Assembly: GCA_029547045.1 (NCBI GenBank)
Contig: JAKPQL010000006.1
Coordinates: forward strand, 1-64,000
From: Deltaproteobacteria bacterium
GTDB lineage: Bacteria > Desulfobacterota > Desulfomonilia > UBA1062
Direction of reading: 5' to 3'
Length of the DNA stretch: 64,000 nt
The notes under the pieces were generated by a model. That model did no database searches, was not told the DNA's origin, and saw nothing but the letters and a program-made list of their open reading frames with translations. This document shows positions 10,016 through 18,100 of this stretch, one piece after another. Position 1 is the stretch's first letter. Each line of letters begins with the position of its first letter. Made by a program: the position numbers and the translations under genes.

Positions 10016-11112
10016 CCAGACAGGAACTCACGGACAGGCTCCTTGCACCCCTCAAGGGCAAGCGAAAGGTCCTCATCATCGCCCACGAGAACCCGGACCC
10101 GGACAGCATCGCCGCCGCCTACGGGCTGAAATACCTGTTCCGCAAGGCAGCGGGCATCCCTGCAGTCATCGCATACAGCGGCATCATCGGCAGGGCCGAG
10201 AACCGGTCCATGGTGAAGCTCCTGGGCATCGAACTGGTCCCGCTTTCCTCGGTGTCTGTGAGGAACTTCTCCATGATCGCCGTGGTGGACTGCCAGCCCC
10301 ACACCGGCAACCTCAAGCTGCCCAAGGGCGTGTTCCCCAACATCATCATCGACCACCACCCCATCCGGAAGTCCTCCCTGAACGCGGACTACCACGACAT
10401 CCCCCGGGACGTGGGGAGCACCTCCACCATCATCACCCAGTACCTGCGGATCCTGGGCATAGAGCCGGACCGGAAGGTGGCCACTGCCCTGTACTACGGG
10501 ATCAAGTCGGACACGAGAGACCTGGGCAGGCAGTCCACGGACGACGACGTGCGGGCCACCATCCACCTGTTTCCCCATGTCCTGCAGAAGAAGCTCGCGC
10601 GGATCGAGCACCCTGAGCTGCCGCGCCAGTACTTCACCGAGCTGAACGCCGTCCTGAACAGCGCGAACATCTACGGAGACGTGGTGACGGCGCGTGCAGA
10701 CCTCATCAGCTGGCCCGAGATGATCGGCGAGTTCGCCGACGAGCTCATCCAGATGGAGGGGATCCGCTGGTGCCTGTGCTACGGCAGGCACAACGGGAAC
10801 CTGCTCTTCTCCATCAGGTCGAAGCGGACCAACGACATGGCAGGGGTCCTTGCCCACAAGATCACCACGGGCATGGGCAAGGGAGGGGGGCACGAGACCT
10901 TTGCCGCGGGCAAGATCGACGTGGCCCAGGCCCTGAAGAAGGTGAAAGACCCGGAGGACATCCTGGTCAAGCGCTTCCTCAAGGAGGTGAACCCGAAGGG
11001 AACCGAACCGGTGCCGCTCATCGGGGCGCCCAGGGTCGAGGACAAGGGGAAGCCTGTGGAGAACAACGTCCCCGAGGTAAGCGCCGCGGTCGAGAAGAAG
11101 GAGAGGGCCTGA
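10012..11112 (+). CDS. DHH/DHHA1-family phosphoesterase
   Basis: This 366-residue protein has a DHH domain with HENPDPDSIAAAYGL, a central VDCQPHTGN and the name-giving IIDHHPI motif. A C-terminal DHHA1 RNA-binding region follows, with GMGKGGGHETFAAG. Relatives include nanoRNases (NrnA) and cyclic dinucleotide phosphodiesterases. With its neighbours RNase HII and Mut7-C, a role in degrading short RNAs is likely but not proven. I start at ATG 10012 after GAAAGGTGG; a longer frame upstream overlaps the previous gene. The last 45 residues are low-complexity Lys/Glu/Pro. It is the last gene of the operon. Confidence 0.88.
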   Translation: MTRQELTDRLLAPLKGKRKVLIIAHENPDPDSIAAAYGLKYLFRKAAGIPAVIAYSGIIGRAENRSMVKLLGIELVPLSSVSVRNFSMIAVVDCQPHTGNLKLPKGVFPNIIIDHHPIRKSSLNADYHDIPRDVGSTSTIITQYLRILGIEPDRKVATALYYGIKSDTRDLGRQSTDDDVRATIHLFPHVLQKKLARIEHPELPRQYFTELNAVLNSANIYGDVVTARADLISWPEMIGEFADELIQMEGIRWCLCYGRHNGNLLFSIRSKRTNDMAGVLAHKITTGMGKGGGHETFAAGKIDVAQALKKVKDPEDILVKRFLKEVNPKGTEPVPLIGAPRVEDKGKPVENNVPEVSAAVEKKERA

Positions 11113-11134
11113 AGTATCTCCCGTGACCGGGCGC

Positions 11135-11530
11135 CTACTCAGACTGCCCGAGATCTGGCTTGCCGATCTGGAGCTTCGCCGTCCTGCTCCCGAGGATGTT
11201 GCACGTGCACGTCACCTCCAGCACGTCGCCCGGTGCGGCTGGCACGGCAAAGGTATAGGTGAAGCTCGTTTTGCCGGGCTGGCTCTCGTATTTGTTGCTG
11301 CTCACGGGCGCACCGTTCTTTACGATCTCCACCTGTTTGACGTAGTGCCAGGAGGGGATTATCGTACTGTGAGTGATCGTGACCGTGAGCGTTTGGGATG
11401 CGGCATCGTAGCTGAGCCGGACCTCCGCAGGCGGATGGGCGCTGGCGGTGGTGGGGAACCATGAGAAGGCTGCCAGTGCGACGATCATGAACAGCAGGAG
11501 GGTTACAGGGAAACGGTAACGATTCGTCAT
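11135..11530 (-). CDS. Small exported protein of unknown function (TCTC-containing)
   Basis: This 131-residue product has a clear signal peptide (MTNRYRFP followed by a long hydrophobic core, cleavage probably after ASA near residue 31). The mature part begins HPP and looks like an all-beta, Ig-like domain, with strands such as TLTVTITHS, HYVKQVEIVKNG and TSFTYTFAVP. A TCTC cysteine pair is near the end. The HYV..VEI.KNG pattern faintly recalls SoxZ or desulfoferrodoxin-like domains, but I cannot assign a function. The frame is open upstream; ATG 11530 is chosen for the signal peptide. Confidence 0.7.
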   Translation of the reverse strand: MTNRYRFPVTLLLFMIVALAAFSWFPTTASAHPPAEVRLSYDAASQTLTVTITHSTIIPSWHYVKQVEIVKNGAPVSSNKYESQPGKTSFTYTFAVPAAPGDVLEVTCTCNILGSRTAKLQIGKPDLGQSE

Positions 11531-11755
11531 GGTTTTGTCATCCTTTCCGAGGGTGTGCGAAGACATGGTTCGTTGATACCATGGCAACGGGGAAGGGGGA
11601 AGCCCTTTGTTGAGAGACAGGGCGTTATAAGCTGGGAAATACGCGGCACGGACGAACCAGGCGGACGCAGCCCCGGGCTTCACCCCGTGTCAATAGATAG
11701 AACAATCCCCCAGCTGGTTACCTTTCGTGTTCTTCTCTCGATACCATAACAATTC
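11531..11755. other. Intergenic region before toxin-antitoxin pair
   Basis: This stretch separates the divergent exported-protein gene and the antitoxin gene. I see no gene or clear RNA element apart from the possible antitoxin promoter at its right end. Confidence 0.4.
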
Positions 11756-11784
11756 TTCACGTGGTCATTTCAATTGACTACAAT
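11756..11784 (+). promoter_or_regulatory. Possible promoter of the Phd/PIN toxin-antitoxin pair
   Basis: TTCACG (11756-11761) and TACAAT (11779-11784) are separated by 17 bp. They lie 22 bp before the antitoxin start, which has the ribosome site CGGGAGGAT. The match is moderate. Confidence 0.35.
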
Positions 11785-11806
11785 GGGTCCCATCGGGAGG
11801 ATATCC

Positions 11807-12040
11807 ATGAAAAAGATGGGCATTAGCCAATTCAAGGCACATGCTTTGAAGATATTAGACCAGGTAGCCAAGACACACGAAGAGATTGTCATAACGAAAC
11901 GCGGGAAACCACTGGCACAAATCATTCCCTGCCAGAACAAGGATACGAACCCAGAACCAGGCACATTGGCCGATGCCTTCACATTTGAGCATGATATCAT
12001 AACTCCCCTTGGTGAAGAGCTGTTGAAATCAAGCAAATAA
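11807..12040 (+). CDS. Phd/YefM-type antitoxin
   Basis: This 77-residue protein has the Phd/YefM fold: MGISQFKAHALKILDQVAKTHEEIVITKRGKPLAQIIP is the typical DNA-binding and dimerising N-terminal half. The C-terminal tail would wrap the toxin. ATG 11807 is preferred over an upstream TTG because of the CGGGAGGAT ribosome site. Base composition is visibly more AT-rich than the flanking genes, as expected of a mobile toxin-antitoxin module. The toxin gene follows after 5 bp. Confidence 0.85.
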   Translation: MKKMGISQFKAHALKILDQVAKTHEEIVITKRGKPLAQIIPCQNKDTNPEPGTLADAFTFEHDIITPLGEELLKSSK

Positions 12041-12045
12041 AGTAC

Positions 12046-12435
12046 TTGCGCGATACTCATACCTGGATATGGTGGCACATGAGGCCACAGAATCTTTCGG
12101 AGAACGTAATTTCGCTTATTGGGGATACAAGCAATTACAGCGAGCTGCTTTTATCCGCCATCTCTCCATGGGAATTCAGCAAGCTCCTCGAAAAGGGCAG
12201 GTTGGGCATTTCATATGATCCGGAAGACTGGATGCATACGGCTTTCGATATGCCGAAACTCAGGCTTGTCCCAGTATCTCCGGTAATTGCTTATCGATCT
12301 ACAGTATTGCCACAACCTTTTCACACCGATCCTGCGGATCAGATAATAGTAGCAACTGCCCGTGAAGAGGATGCCATTATTCTCTCAAAAGACGGGAGGA
12401 TTCTATCTTACCGGCATGCCCAGTGCCTCTGGTGA
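12046..12435 (+). CDS. PIN-domain toxin (VapC-like ribonuclease) with non-ATG start
   Basis: This protein of about 129 residues has a PIN-domain layout: the first catalytic Asp in RDTHTWIWW, an ISPWEFSKLLEKGRL helix supplying the Glu, and the HTDPADQIIVATA motif with the later acidic residues. Toxins of this type cleave RNA and are held inactive by the adjacent antitoxin. Relatives start (M)KYLLDTHTW; here the matching codon at 12037 is ATA and overlaps the antitoxin stop, so the TTG at 12046 is the first usable start. Translation probably depends on coupling. It may also be weakly expressed or decaying. Confidence 0.78.
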   Translation: MRDTHTWIWWHMRPQNLSENVISLIGDTSNYSELLLSAISPWEFSKLLEKGRLGISYDPEDWMHTAFDMPKLRLVPVSPVIAYRSTVLPQPFHTDPADQIIVATAREEDAIILSKDGRILSYRHAQCLW

Positions 12436-12479
12436 CAATAACGTGATGAGGGCGGTGGGCCGGTATTTTCCTCTTCGCT

Positions 12480-13481
12480 TTACTCGGGAACTGTAACCCC
12501 CAGCAGGTCAGCCGCGTAGCGGACCATCTTCATGTCCTCGTCCTGGCTCACCTTTTCGAGTCCCTCCTCCCGGCCCATGGAGCCGGAGCGCACGATCCCG
12601 GCGATCTCCCAGGCATAGGGGTGGAACGAGAACTGCCGCCGGTGCAGGTAGTTGGCCAGGGCATTCAGCAGGCAGTTGGTGGAGTTGGGGTCCGTGTCCT
12701 CGGGCTTCACCCAGCCTATCTCCTTGATCTTCCTGATGATATCGTTCTCGTCATACTCTGTGAAGGCCAGCGGGTGGATGTTCACGGGCCAGCGCTCTGC
12801 CTCGGTGGCCAGGTCGTCCTCGCTGAGGAAGAAGGGCTTCAGGCCGTCGCCGCAGGCTTCAAGAAGCGGGTCGCGAACGGTGCGCTGCGAGACGCGCTGG
12901 AGCCTCGGGTTCGTCTGCATGACCGCCGATGCGATGGGGGCCTGGCCGGGGGACCACCCGTAGGCCACGAGCGGAATACGGTAGGCGAGCGCGGTCTTGA
13001 GGATCATGGCCTTGACGATGCCGATGCACGTGGTGCAGATGGAGCTCGCCCTGTCGAGCGTCTTGGGGCTGTAGATCAGCCTGTCCGCCGAAAGGCCGAA
13101 GACCCGTTTCATGAGCGGGAAGGAAGGCCGGAAGAACACGCTCGTGGCGCCCAGCACGTCGGTCATCTTCGTGATGTTGACCTTGGCCTGCTCCGAGATG
13201 AACCCGTTGTCGAAGGTGTAGGCGAGCACGTTGAGCCCGTAGGTTTGCGTGAGCATCATGAGGGTGTAGGTGGAGTCCTTTCCCCCGCTGTAGGCCAGCA
13301 GCACGTCGAACCCCCCCTTGCCGCGCTTCTTCTCGATGATTTCCTCGAACCGCTTGAGGTGCTCGCGCTTCTCGTCGACTGTGGGGATGGGTGTCTTCCT
13401 GCAGTAGCTGCAGACGCCGTTCTCGTCGAAGCTGATGCCGGGAAAGGTTTCAGGCAGTACGCACTTTGTGCAGCAGTTCAT
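12480..13481 (-). CDS. PP-loop ATP pyrophosphatase, N-acetyl-sugar amidotransferase-like (WbpG/WbuX-like)
   Basis: This 333-residue protein has an N-terminal cysteine motif (CTKCVLPETFPGISFDENGVCSYC) followed by a PP-loop LLAYSGGKDSTYTL near residue 66. A second cysteine pair ICTTCIG lies in the middle. This architecture matches WbpG/WbuX enzymes, which adenylate a sugar acetamide or carboxylate and install nitrogen on surface glycans. The exact substrate cannot be read from sequence. It overlaps the upstream AMP-ligase by 32 bases and is the last of three genes ACP-ligase-PP-loop, suggesting all act on one carrier-bound or surface-glycan substrate. Confidence 0.8.
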   Translation of the reverse strand: MNCCTKCVLPETFPGISFDENGVCSYCRKTPIPTVDEKREHLKRFEEIIEKKRGKGGFDVLLAYSGGKDSTYTLMMLTQTYGLNVLAYTFDNGFISEQAKVNITKMTDVLGATSVFFRPSFPLMKRVFGLSADRLIYSPKTLDRASSICTTCIGIVKAMILKTALAYRIPLVAYGWSPGQAPIASAVMQTNPRLQRVSQRTVRDPLLEACGDGLKPFFLSEDDLATEAERWPVNIHPLAFTEYDENDIIRKIKEIGWVKPEDTDPNSTNCLLNALANYLHRRQFSFHPYAWEIAGIVRSGSMGREEGLEKVSQDEDMKMVRYAADLLGVTVPE

Positions 13482-14979
13482 GTTTCAACGCCTCCTTGTC
13501 GATCTTGCCGGACGGCTTCTTCGGCATGGCTCTCAGCACATGCCAGTACTTGGGGTGCTTGTGCGGGGCGAGCCGGCCGGCAATGTAGCGCTGCAGGGCG
13601 GCCAGGTGGAATCCGTCCTCCCCGAGCGGCACGACGAAGGCCGCCGGAACCTCGGAGAGCAGCTCGTCAGGGTGGCCGATGACCGCGGACTCGTGCACCA
13701 TGCCCGAAGCGATGATGGCGTCCTCGATCTCCTTGGGGGAGACGCGCTCGCCGCCGATCTTGAGCATTTCCTTCTTCCTGCCCGTGAGGAAGATGAACCC
13801 TTCCGCGTCCTTGTGCCCCAGGTCCCCGGTGACGAGCCCCCAGGGCTTCAGCGCCTTGGCCGTCTCGTCCGGGTCCTGCCAGTAGCCCTGCATGATGTTC
13901 GGGCCCTGTGCGCAGATGTTCCCGACCTCTCCGTGGCCAAGGACGTTGCCCTGGTCGTCCCGCACGGTCACCTCCACGCCGGGGATGGGGATGCCGATGG
14001 AGCCGAGCTTGTCCGTGACGAGCCTGTCCGGAGGCAGGTAGGTGAGCCTGGCGGACGCCTCGGTGGCGCCGTACATGACGAAGAGAGGAACCCCCTTCAG
14101 GTGCTCTATGACCCGCCGGGTGAGGGCAGGGGCCATGGCGCCTCCCGCCTGGGTCACGTACCGGAGCGTGGGTATGGTCGTGGAGGGGAAGATGGACCGG
14201 TTCATGAGGATGGCGAAGGTGGAGGGCACGCCGGCGAAGCCGGTCACCTCCTTATCCACCATCTCCTTGATCACGGCGTTGGGGAAGGCGAACCGGTTGT
14301 TGATGACCACCGAGCCCCCGGCCATGACATGGGTGTTGAGCAGGGTCTTGCCGTATACGTAGTAGAAGGGGAGCACCGCCATGACCCTGTCCGCGCTCGT
14401 GAGCCCCAGGTAGGAGACGATGGCCGCCGTGTTCGTGCAGAGGTTGCGGTGGCTCAGCATGACGCCCTTGGGAGCCCCCGTACTCCCGGAGGTGTAGACG
14501 ATGGCAGCCAGCGCGTCCTCGGGCACGGAGATGTCGGGCCGGGTGCTGTCCATGGCCTCGATCTGCGCCCAGGGTATCACGATGCGCGAGGCCACGGCCT
14601 GGATCTCCCCCTGGCTCAGCACCACCTCCGCGTCGATGTCGGAGAGCCTGCTGGATGCGGTCCTGGAGAGGATGCACGCCTTCGCGCCCGAGTTCTTCAC
14701 ATAGTACTGCGCCTCGGAAGGCGTGGTCCGGTCGTGGATCTCCACGCTCACGCAGCCCGCCTTGAGGATGCCGTAGTAGGCTGCGGCGCTCTCCATGGAG
14801 TTCTCCATGACCACGAGCACGCGGTCCCCGGGCTCAAGGCCCGATTCGGCCAGGAGGCGGGCGATCCTGTTGGAGAGGCCCTCCAGCTCACCGTAGGAAA
14901 CAGACCGGTCACCGTGGAGCAGGGCGGTCCGTTCGGGGGCCTTCTGGGCAGAGGAGGTGAGCAGGTCGCAGACGCGCAT
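13450..14979 (-). CDS. AMP-forming acyl-CoA/acyl-ACP ligase
   Basis: This 509-residue protein belongs to the ANL superfamily. It carries the P-loop IVYTSGSTGAPKGVMLSH, the MYGATEAS motif, VTGDLGHKDAEGFIFLTGRKKEMLKIGGERV and the catalytic lysine near the end in KPSGKIDKE. Such enzymes activate a carboxylate as adenylate and transfer it to CoA or to an ACP phosphopantetheine. The gene starts 8 bp after the stop of a small ACP gene, so the ACP is its probable acceptor. ATG 14979 has AAGGAAG upstream; a longer frame would overlap the ACP gene. It resembles ligases of XrtA/PEP-CTERM polysaccharide loci (from memory). Confidence 0.88.
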   Translation of the reverse strand: MRVCDLLTSSAQKAPERTALLHGDRSVSYGELEGLSNRIARLLAESGLEPGDRVLVVMENSMESAAAYYGILKAGCVSVEIHDRTTPSEAQYYVKNSGAKACILSRTASSRLSDIDAEVVLSQGEIQAVASRIVIPWAQIEAMDSTRPDISVPEDALAAIVYTSGSTGAPKGVMLSHRNLCTNTAAIVSYLGLTSADRVMAVLPFYYVYGKTLLNTHVMAGGSVVINNRFAFPNAVIKEMVDKEVTGFAGVPSTFAILMNRSIFPSTTIPTLRYVTQAGGAMAPALTRRVIEHLKGVPLFVMYGATEASARLTYLPPDRLVTDKLGSIGIPIPGVEVTVRDDQGNVLGHGEVGNICAQGPNIMQGYWQDPDETAKALKPWGLVTGDLGHKDAEGFIFLTGRKKEMLKIGGERVSPKEIEDAIIASGMVHESAVIGHPDELLSEVPAAFVVPLGEDGFHLAALQRYIAGRLAPHKHPKYWHVLRAMPKKPSGKIDKEALKHELLHKVRTA

Positions 14980-14986
14980 CGCTTCC

Positions 14987-15241
14987 TTAGGATGACACGC
15001 CCTTGGATGCAAGGAATCTGATAATATTATTGATGGTTTCCAGGTTCTCGGGCACGAGTTCCTCGTCGGCTACCTTGATCTCGAAGGTGGTCTCCAGATA
15101 TTCCACCAGCTCCAGCACCCCGGTGGAATCCATGATCCCGCTCTCGATGAGGGACTGGTCAGAGTCGATGGCCACGTCGATGCGGCCGGCTATGAAGTTT
15201 TCCCGTATGAAAGTGGTGACTGTGTCACGTACGTCAGGCAT
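14987..15241 (-). CDS. Acyl carrier protein
   Basis: This 84-residue protein is a phosphopantetheine carrier. The attachment serine lies in SGIMDSTGVLELVEYLE, with the following helix IKVADEELVPENLETINNI typical of ACPs. It is dedicated rather than the fatty-acid ACP, judging by the DST rather than DSL motif and its location with a ligase and a PP-loop enzyme. The start at 15241 is set by GAGGGG six bases upstream; an ATG two codons earlier is also possible, and a longer open frame has no ACP-like extension. Confidence 0.88.
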   Translation of the reverse strand: MPDVRDTVTTFIRENFIAGRIDVAIDSDQSLIESGIMDSTGVLELVEYLETTFEIKVADEELVPENLETINNIIRFLASKGVSS

Positions 15242-15419
15242 GAACATCCCCTCGCGTCGTTCTATTGACTCGTATGACCTATCGGCAACATGTACTGCAA
15301 AAATGACCGTTTCATCAATGCGAAAAATACTTTTCCGCACGCTTGCACCTTGTGCGGGAAGTACCGGGAGTGATACTATCCTCCCGGCACACACCATCCC
15401 ACAGAAGACTGGAGGAACC

Positions 15420-16433
15420 ATGGCTTTCGGCCCTGACGTGCTGAGAATAGACCCCAGGGAGGAGACCGAGCGCATCGCTGCCTTTCTCCAGGACCAGGTC
15501 AAGACGGTCTACCGCAGGAACGGGTTCGTTGTCGGCCTCTCGGGAGGCATCGACTCGGCGGTCATGGCCGAGCTTGCGGTGCGCGCCGTGGGGAAGGACG
15601 CCGTGGCGGGCCTGGTACTCCCCGAGCGGGAGTCCAACCCGCTGAGCGCCTCCTACGCACGGGCCCATGCCGCCAAGATGGGCATTGCGTGCCGTGAGGC
15701 GGACATCACGGCCACGGTGGACAGCGTCATGCCCTATGCGATAAGGGACGAGTACATCCGCACCCTCGTCCCCGAGTACGAACCCGGCTGCACCTACAAC
15801 ATCACGCTGCCCACCGACCTCCTGGAACGTGAATCCTTCAGCTTCTACGTGCTCCAGGTGCGGCTCTCCGACGGGTCGATAAAGAAGAAGCGGCTCGGGT
15901 TCGAGGCCTTCAGGGCCATCACCTCCTTTGCCAACATCAAGATCAGGGCCCGCATGCTCCACCTCTACCACGAGGCAGAGAGCCGAGGCTCTGTGGTGGC
16001 AGGCACCACCAACCGCACCGAGTACCTCCTGGGCGACTTCTGCAAGTACGGAGACGGCGGCACGGACGTGGAGCCCCTGGCGCACCTCTACAAGAACCAG
16101 ATCTACCAGCTGGCCGGTCACCTGGGCGTGATCCCGGAGATCATCAACCGGCCGCCCAGCCCGGACACCTTCAGCCTTCCGGTCACGGACCAGGAGTTCT
16201 TCTTCCGCATCCCCTTCGACAGGCTCGACCATCTGCTCTATGCCTGGGAGCACGCCGTCGCCGTGCCCGAGACGGCGTCCGCGCTCGGCCTGAGCGAGGA
16301 TGCCGTGAAGAGGGCCTTCACCGATTTCACCGCCAAGTCGCGGGCCACGGCCCACCTGCGGCAGATGCCCGGGTCCATCCCCTTCGGGATCACTGCGCAG
16401 GGGGTGGGCACTCCACCACGTTCCCCGGGTTGA
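15420..16433 (+). CDS. nadE: NAD(+) synthase (ammonia-dependent type) or NadE-like ligase
   Basis: This 337-residue protein has the N-type ATP pyrophosphatase loop GLSGGIDSAVMAEL and later NadE motifs NIKIRARMLHLYHEAE, AGTTNRTEYLLGDFCKYGDGG and RPPSPDT. NadE makes NAD from nicotinate adenine dinucleotide. A middle insertion of about 40 residues (around LVPEYEPGCTY and FYVLQVRLSDGSIKKKRLGFEAF) is unlike the short bacterial enzyme, which has about 275 residues. The gene is divergent from ACP/ligase/PP-loop genes, so it may be the housekeeping enzyme or a pathway-specific amidating relative. The ATG has CTGGAGGAAC upstream. Its 3' end overlaps the convergent oxidase gene by 44 bases. Confidence 0.82.
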   Translation: MAFGPDVLRIDPREETERIAAFLQDQVKTVYRRNGFVVGLSGGIDSAVMAELAVRAVGKDAVAGLVLPERESNPLSASYARAHAAKMGIACREADITATVDSVMPYAIRDEYIRTLVPEYEPGCTYNITLPTDLLERESFSFYVLQVRLSDGSIKKKRLGFEAFRAITSFANIKIRARMLHLYHEAESRGSVVAGTTNRTEYLLGDFCKYGDGGTDVEPLAHLYKNQIYQLAGHLGVIPEIINRPPSPDTFSLPVTDQEFFFRIPFDRLDHLLYAWEHAVAVPETASALGLSEDAVKRAFTDFTAKSRATAHLRQMPGSIPFGITAQGVGTPPRSPG

Positions 16434-18012
16434 GGACGAGGCGCGGGTCCATGGCCCTCTTGCACGCCAGGACCTGGCTGGCGGCATCCCTTCCGTGACA
16501 CGCCAGGAAGTCGGCACGCTTCCTTCTGCCCGTGCCGTGCTCGCCCGAGTAGACCCCTCCCAGTGCGGACGACTTCTCGATGATGCGGTCGTACACGTGC
16601 CCCGCATCTGAGAGCTGGCCGCGCTCAGGCATGATCATGAAGTGGAGGTGGCAGTCGCCCAGGTGGCCGAAGGCGAGGTACTCGAGGCCTGCAGAGCGGA
16701 GCAGGTCGTGGGTGAAGGCCAGGAACTCGCCGAACCTGTGGGCAGGCACCACGGTGTCGGTCATGATGGTGTGCGTGCCCTTCTGCCTGACCAGTTCCAG
16801 CGAGTTGGCGGGCAGGGAGTGCCTGGCCCCGAAGAACAGGGCCCGGTCCCGCTCGTGCACGAGCGCCAGGATGTCCTCGCCCGACACGGGCTGCGGAGCG
16901 CCCTGCAGGATGTCGAGCCAGCGCTGACCGGCCGATTCCAGGGACTCCCGCTCCAGGGCCACCTGCAGGTAGACGCCCACGCGGTGATCCTTCCTGAAGA
17001 GCCTCTGCTCGTGGTCCATGAACCTCCTGCAGTGCGGGCCGAAGTACTCGCACGCGCTGAGCGCGGAGAACGCCCCGGGCCGATCGTCCCGCAGGTGGGC
17101 CAGCAGCCGCAGGGCATGGGGCTCGTCAGGCAGCGAGCAGAAGAGGTCGAGGTGCCCTGCCGGGGTCTTGGCCAGATCCAGGGTGCATCCCGTGATGAGC
17201 GCGAAGATCCCCTCGCTCCCCACCATGAGGTCCACCAGGTCGAGGCGTCCGTCAGGGCTGGAGAAGGGGCCGCCGGCGTTTTTCACAGCGGGCCTGGGGT
17301 AGCGGGGCACCGGGACCGCGGCCAGTCTCCCGGCACGATCGAACAGGAAGACTCCGGCTTCAGATACGTACTGGCCCCTCCCGGCACGCACCAGGCGGCC
17401 GTCTGCGGTGACGAGGCGAAGACCGCGCACCCATGGCCTCATGGCCCCGCGCTCCCCCGGGGTGAATCCCGAGGCGTTGCATGACAGGGTGCCGCCCACC
17501 ATGGCCTCGCAGCGGCTGGTGGGGTCCACGGGGAAGAAGAGCCTGCCGCCACTCTGTTCGAGGACCGCACGCCGCATGTCCTCGAAGACGAAGCCCGTGG
17601 CGCACGTGACTGTCCGCGCCGTGGTGTCCACCACGATTCCCGGCGAGAGCATCCTCTCCAGGGAGAGGATGATGCCCCCTTCGGGCGTGGCGCTGCCCGT
17701 GAGGTTCGTCCTGCCCGCCGAGATCCTCACCGGTATACCCAGGGCGCTGCACGCGGCAAGGACGCAGGCGCATGCACGCTCGCTGTCGGGCCGCACCAGC
17801 CCTCCTGCGTGGCCGGGCAGGTTGGACTGGTCGCTGACGTAGGCGGATACGATGTCCGTGTCGCGCTCGAGACGCAGGGAAAAGGCCCGCTCGAGGACGT
17901 CTGCGAGGGCGTCCAGGTCGCCGCCTTCTCGGGGTGCCGGACGCAGGGTCTGGAACAGGCGGTATTCCGACGCGCTCAGGATGTCTTCAGTCATGACGCG
18001 GTGTGTGGGCAT
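16390..18012 (-). CDS. FAD-binding oxidase (GlcD/D-lactate dehydrogenase type)
   Basis: This 540-residue flavoprotein has an N-terminal PCMH FAD-binding domain (IPVRISAGRTNLTGSATPEGGIILSLERM, then GGTLSCNASGFTPGERGAMRPWVRGLRLV). The C-terminal FAD-oxidase domain contains FGHLGDCHLHF and YSGEHGTGRRKRADF and ends in DPRLVLNPGNV. Relatives oxidise 2-hydroxyacids such as glycolate or D-lactate and pass electrons to quinone, FeS partners or ETF. The substrate is not determined. No FeS partner gene is adjacent. It is divergent from the CoA-transferase gene. Confidence 0.87.
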   Translation of the reverse strand: MPTHRVMTEDILSASEYRLFQTLRPAPREGGDLDALADVLERAFSLRLERDTDIVSAYVSDQSNLPGHAGGLVRPDSERACACVLAACSALGIPVRISAGRTNLTGSATPEGGIILSLERMLSPGIVVDTTARTVTCATGFVFEDMRRAVLEQSGGRLFFPVDPTSRCEAMVGGTLSCNASGFTPGERGAMRPWVRGLRLVTADGRLVRAGRGQYVSEAGVFLFDRAGRLAAVPVPRYPRPAVKNAGGPFSSPDGRLDLVDLMVGSEGIFALITGCTLDLAKTPAGHLDLFCSLPDEPHALRLLAHLRDDRPGAFSALSACEYFGPHCRRFMDHEQRLFRKDHRVGVYLQVALERESLESAGQRWLDILQGAPQPVSGEDILALVHERDRALFFGARHSLPANSLELVRQKGTHTIMTDTVVPAHRFGEFLAFTHDLLRSAGLEYLAFGHLGDCHLHFMIMPERGQLSDAGHVYDRIIEKSSALGGVYSGEHGTGRRKRADFLACHGRDAASQVLACKRAMDPRLVLNPGNVVECPPPAQ

Positions 18013-18039
18013 GAATCCTCCGCAGATTCACCATACCAG

Positions 18040-18069
18040 TTGATTCCTGGCAAGGGGAACACCTATTAT
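18040..18069 (+). promoter_or_regulatory. Promoter of the CoA-transferase gene
   Basis: TTGATT (18040-18045) and TATTAT (18064-18069) are separated by 18 bp. They lie 31 bp before the ATG, which follows AGGGAGGATCAC. Confidence 0.5.
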
Positions 18070-18100
18070 TGGAGCATCTACCAGAACCAGGGAGGATCAC

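Noticed and set aside
13435-15021. 528-codon plus-strand frame opposite the AMP-ligase
   Set aside because: The minus strand carries a full ANL ligase with all motifs; the plus-strand product has no recognisable content.
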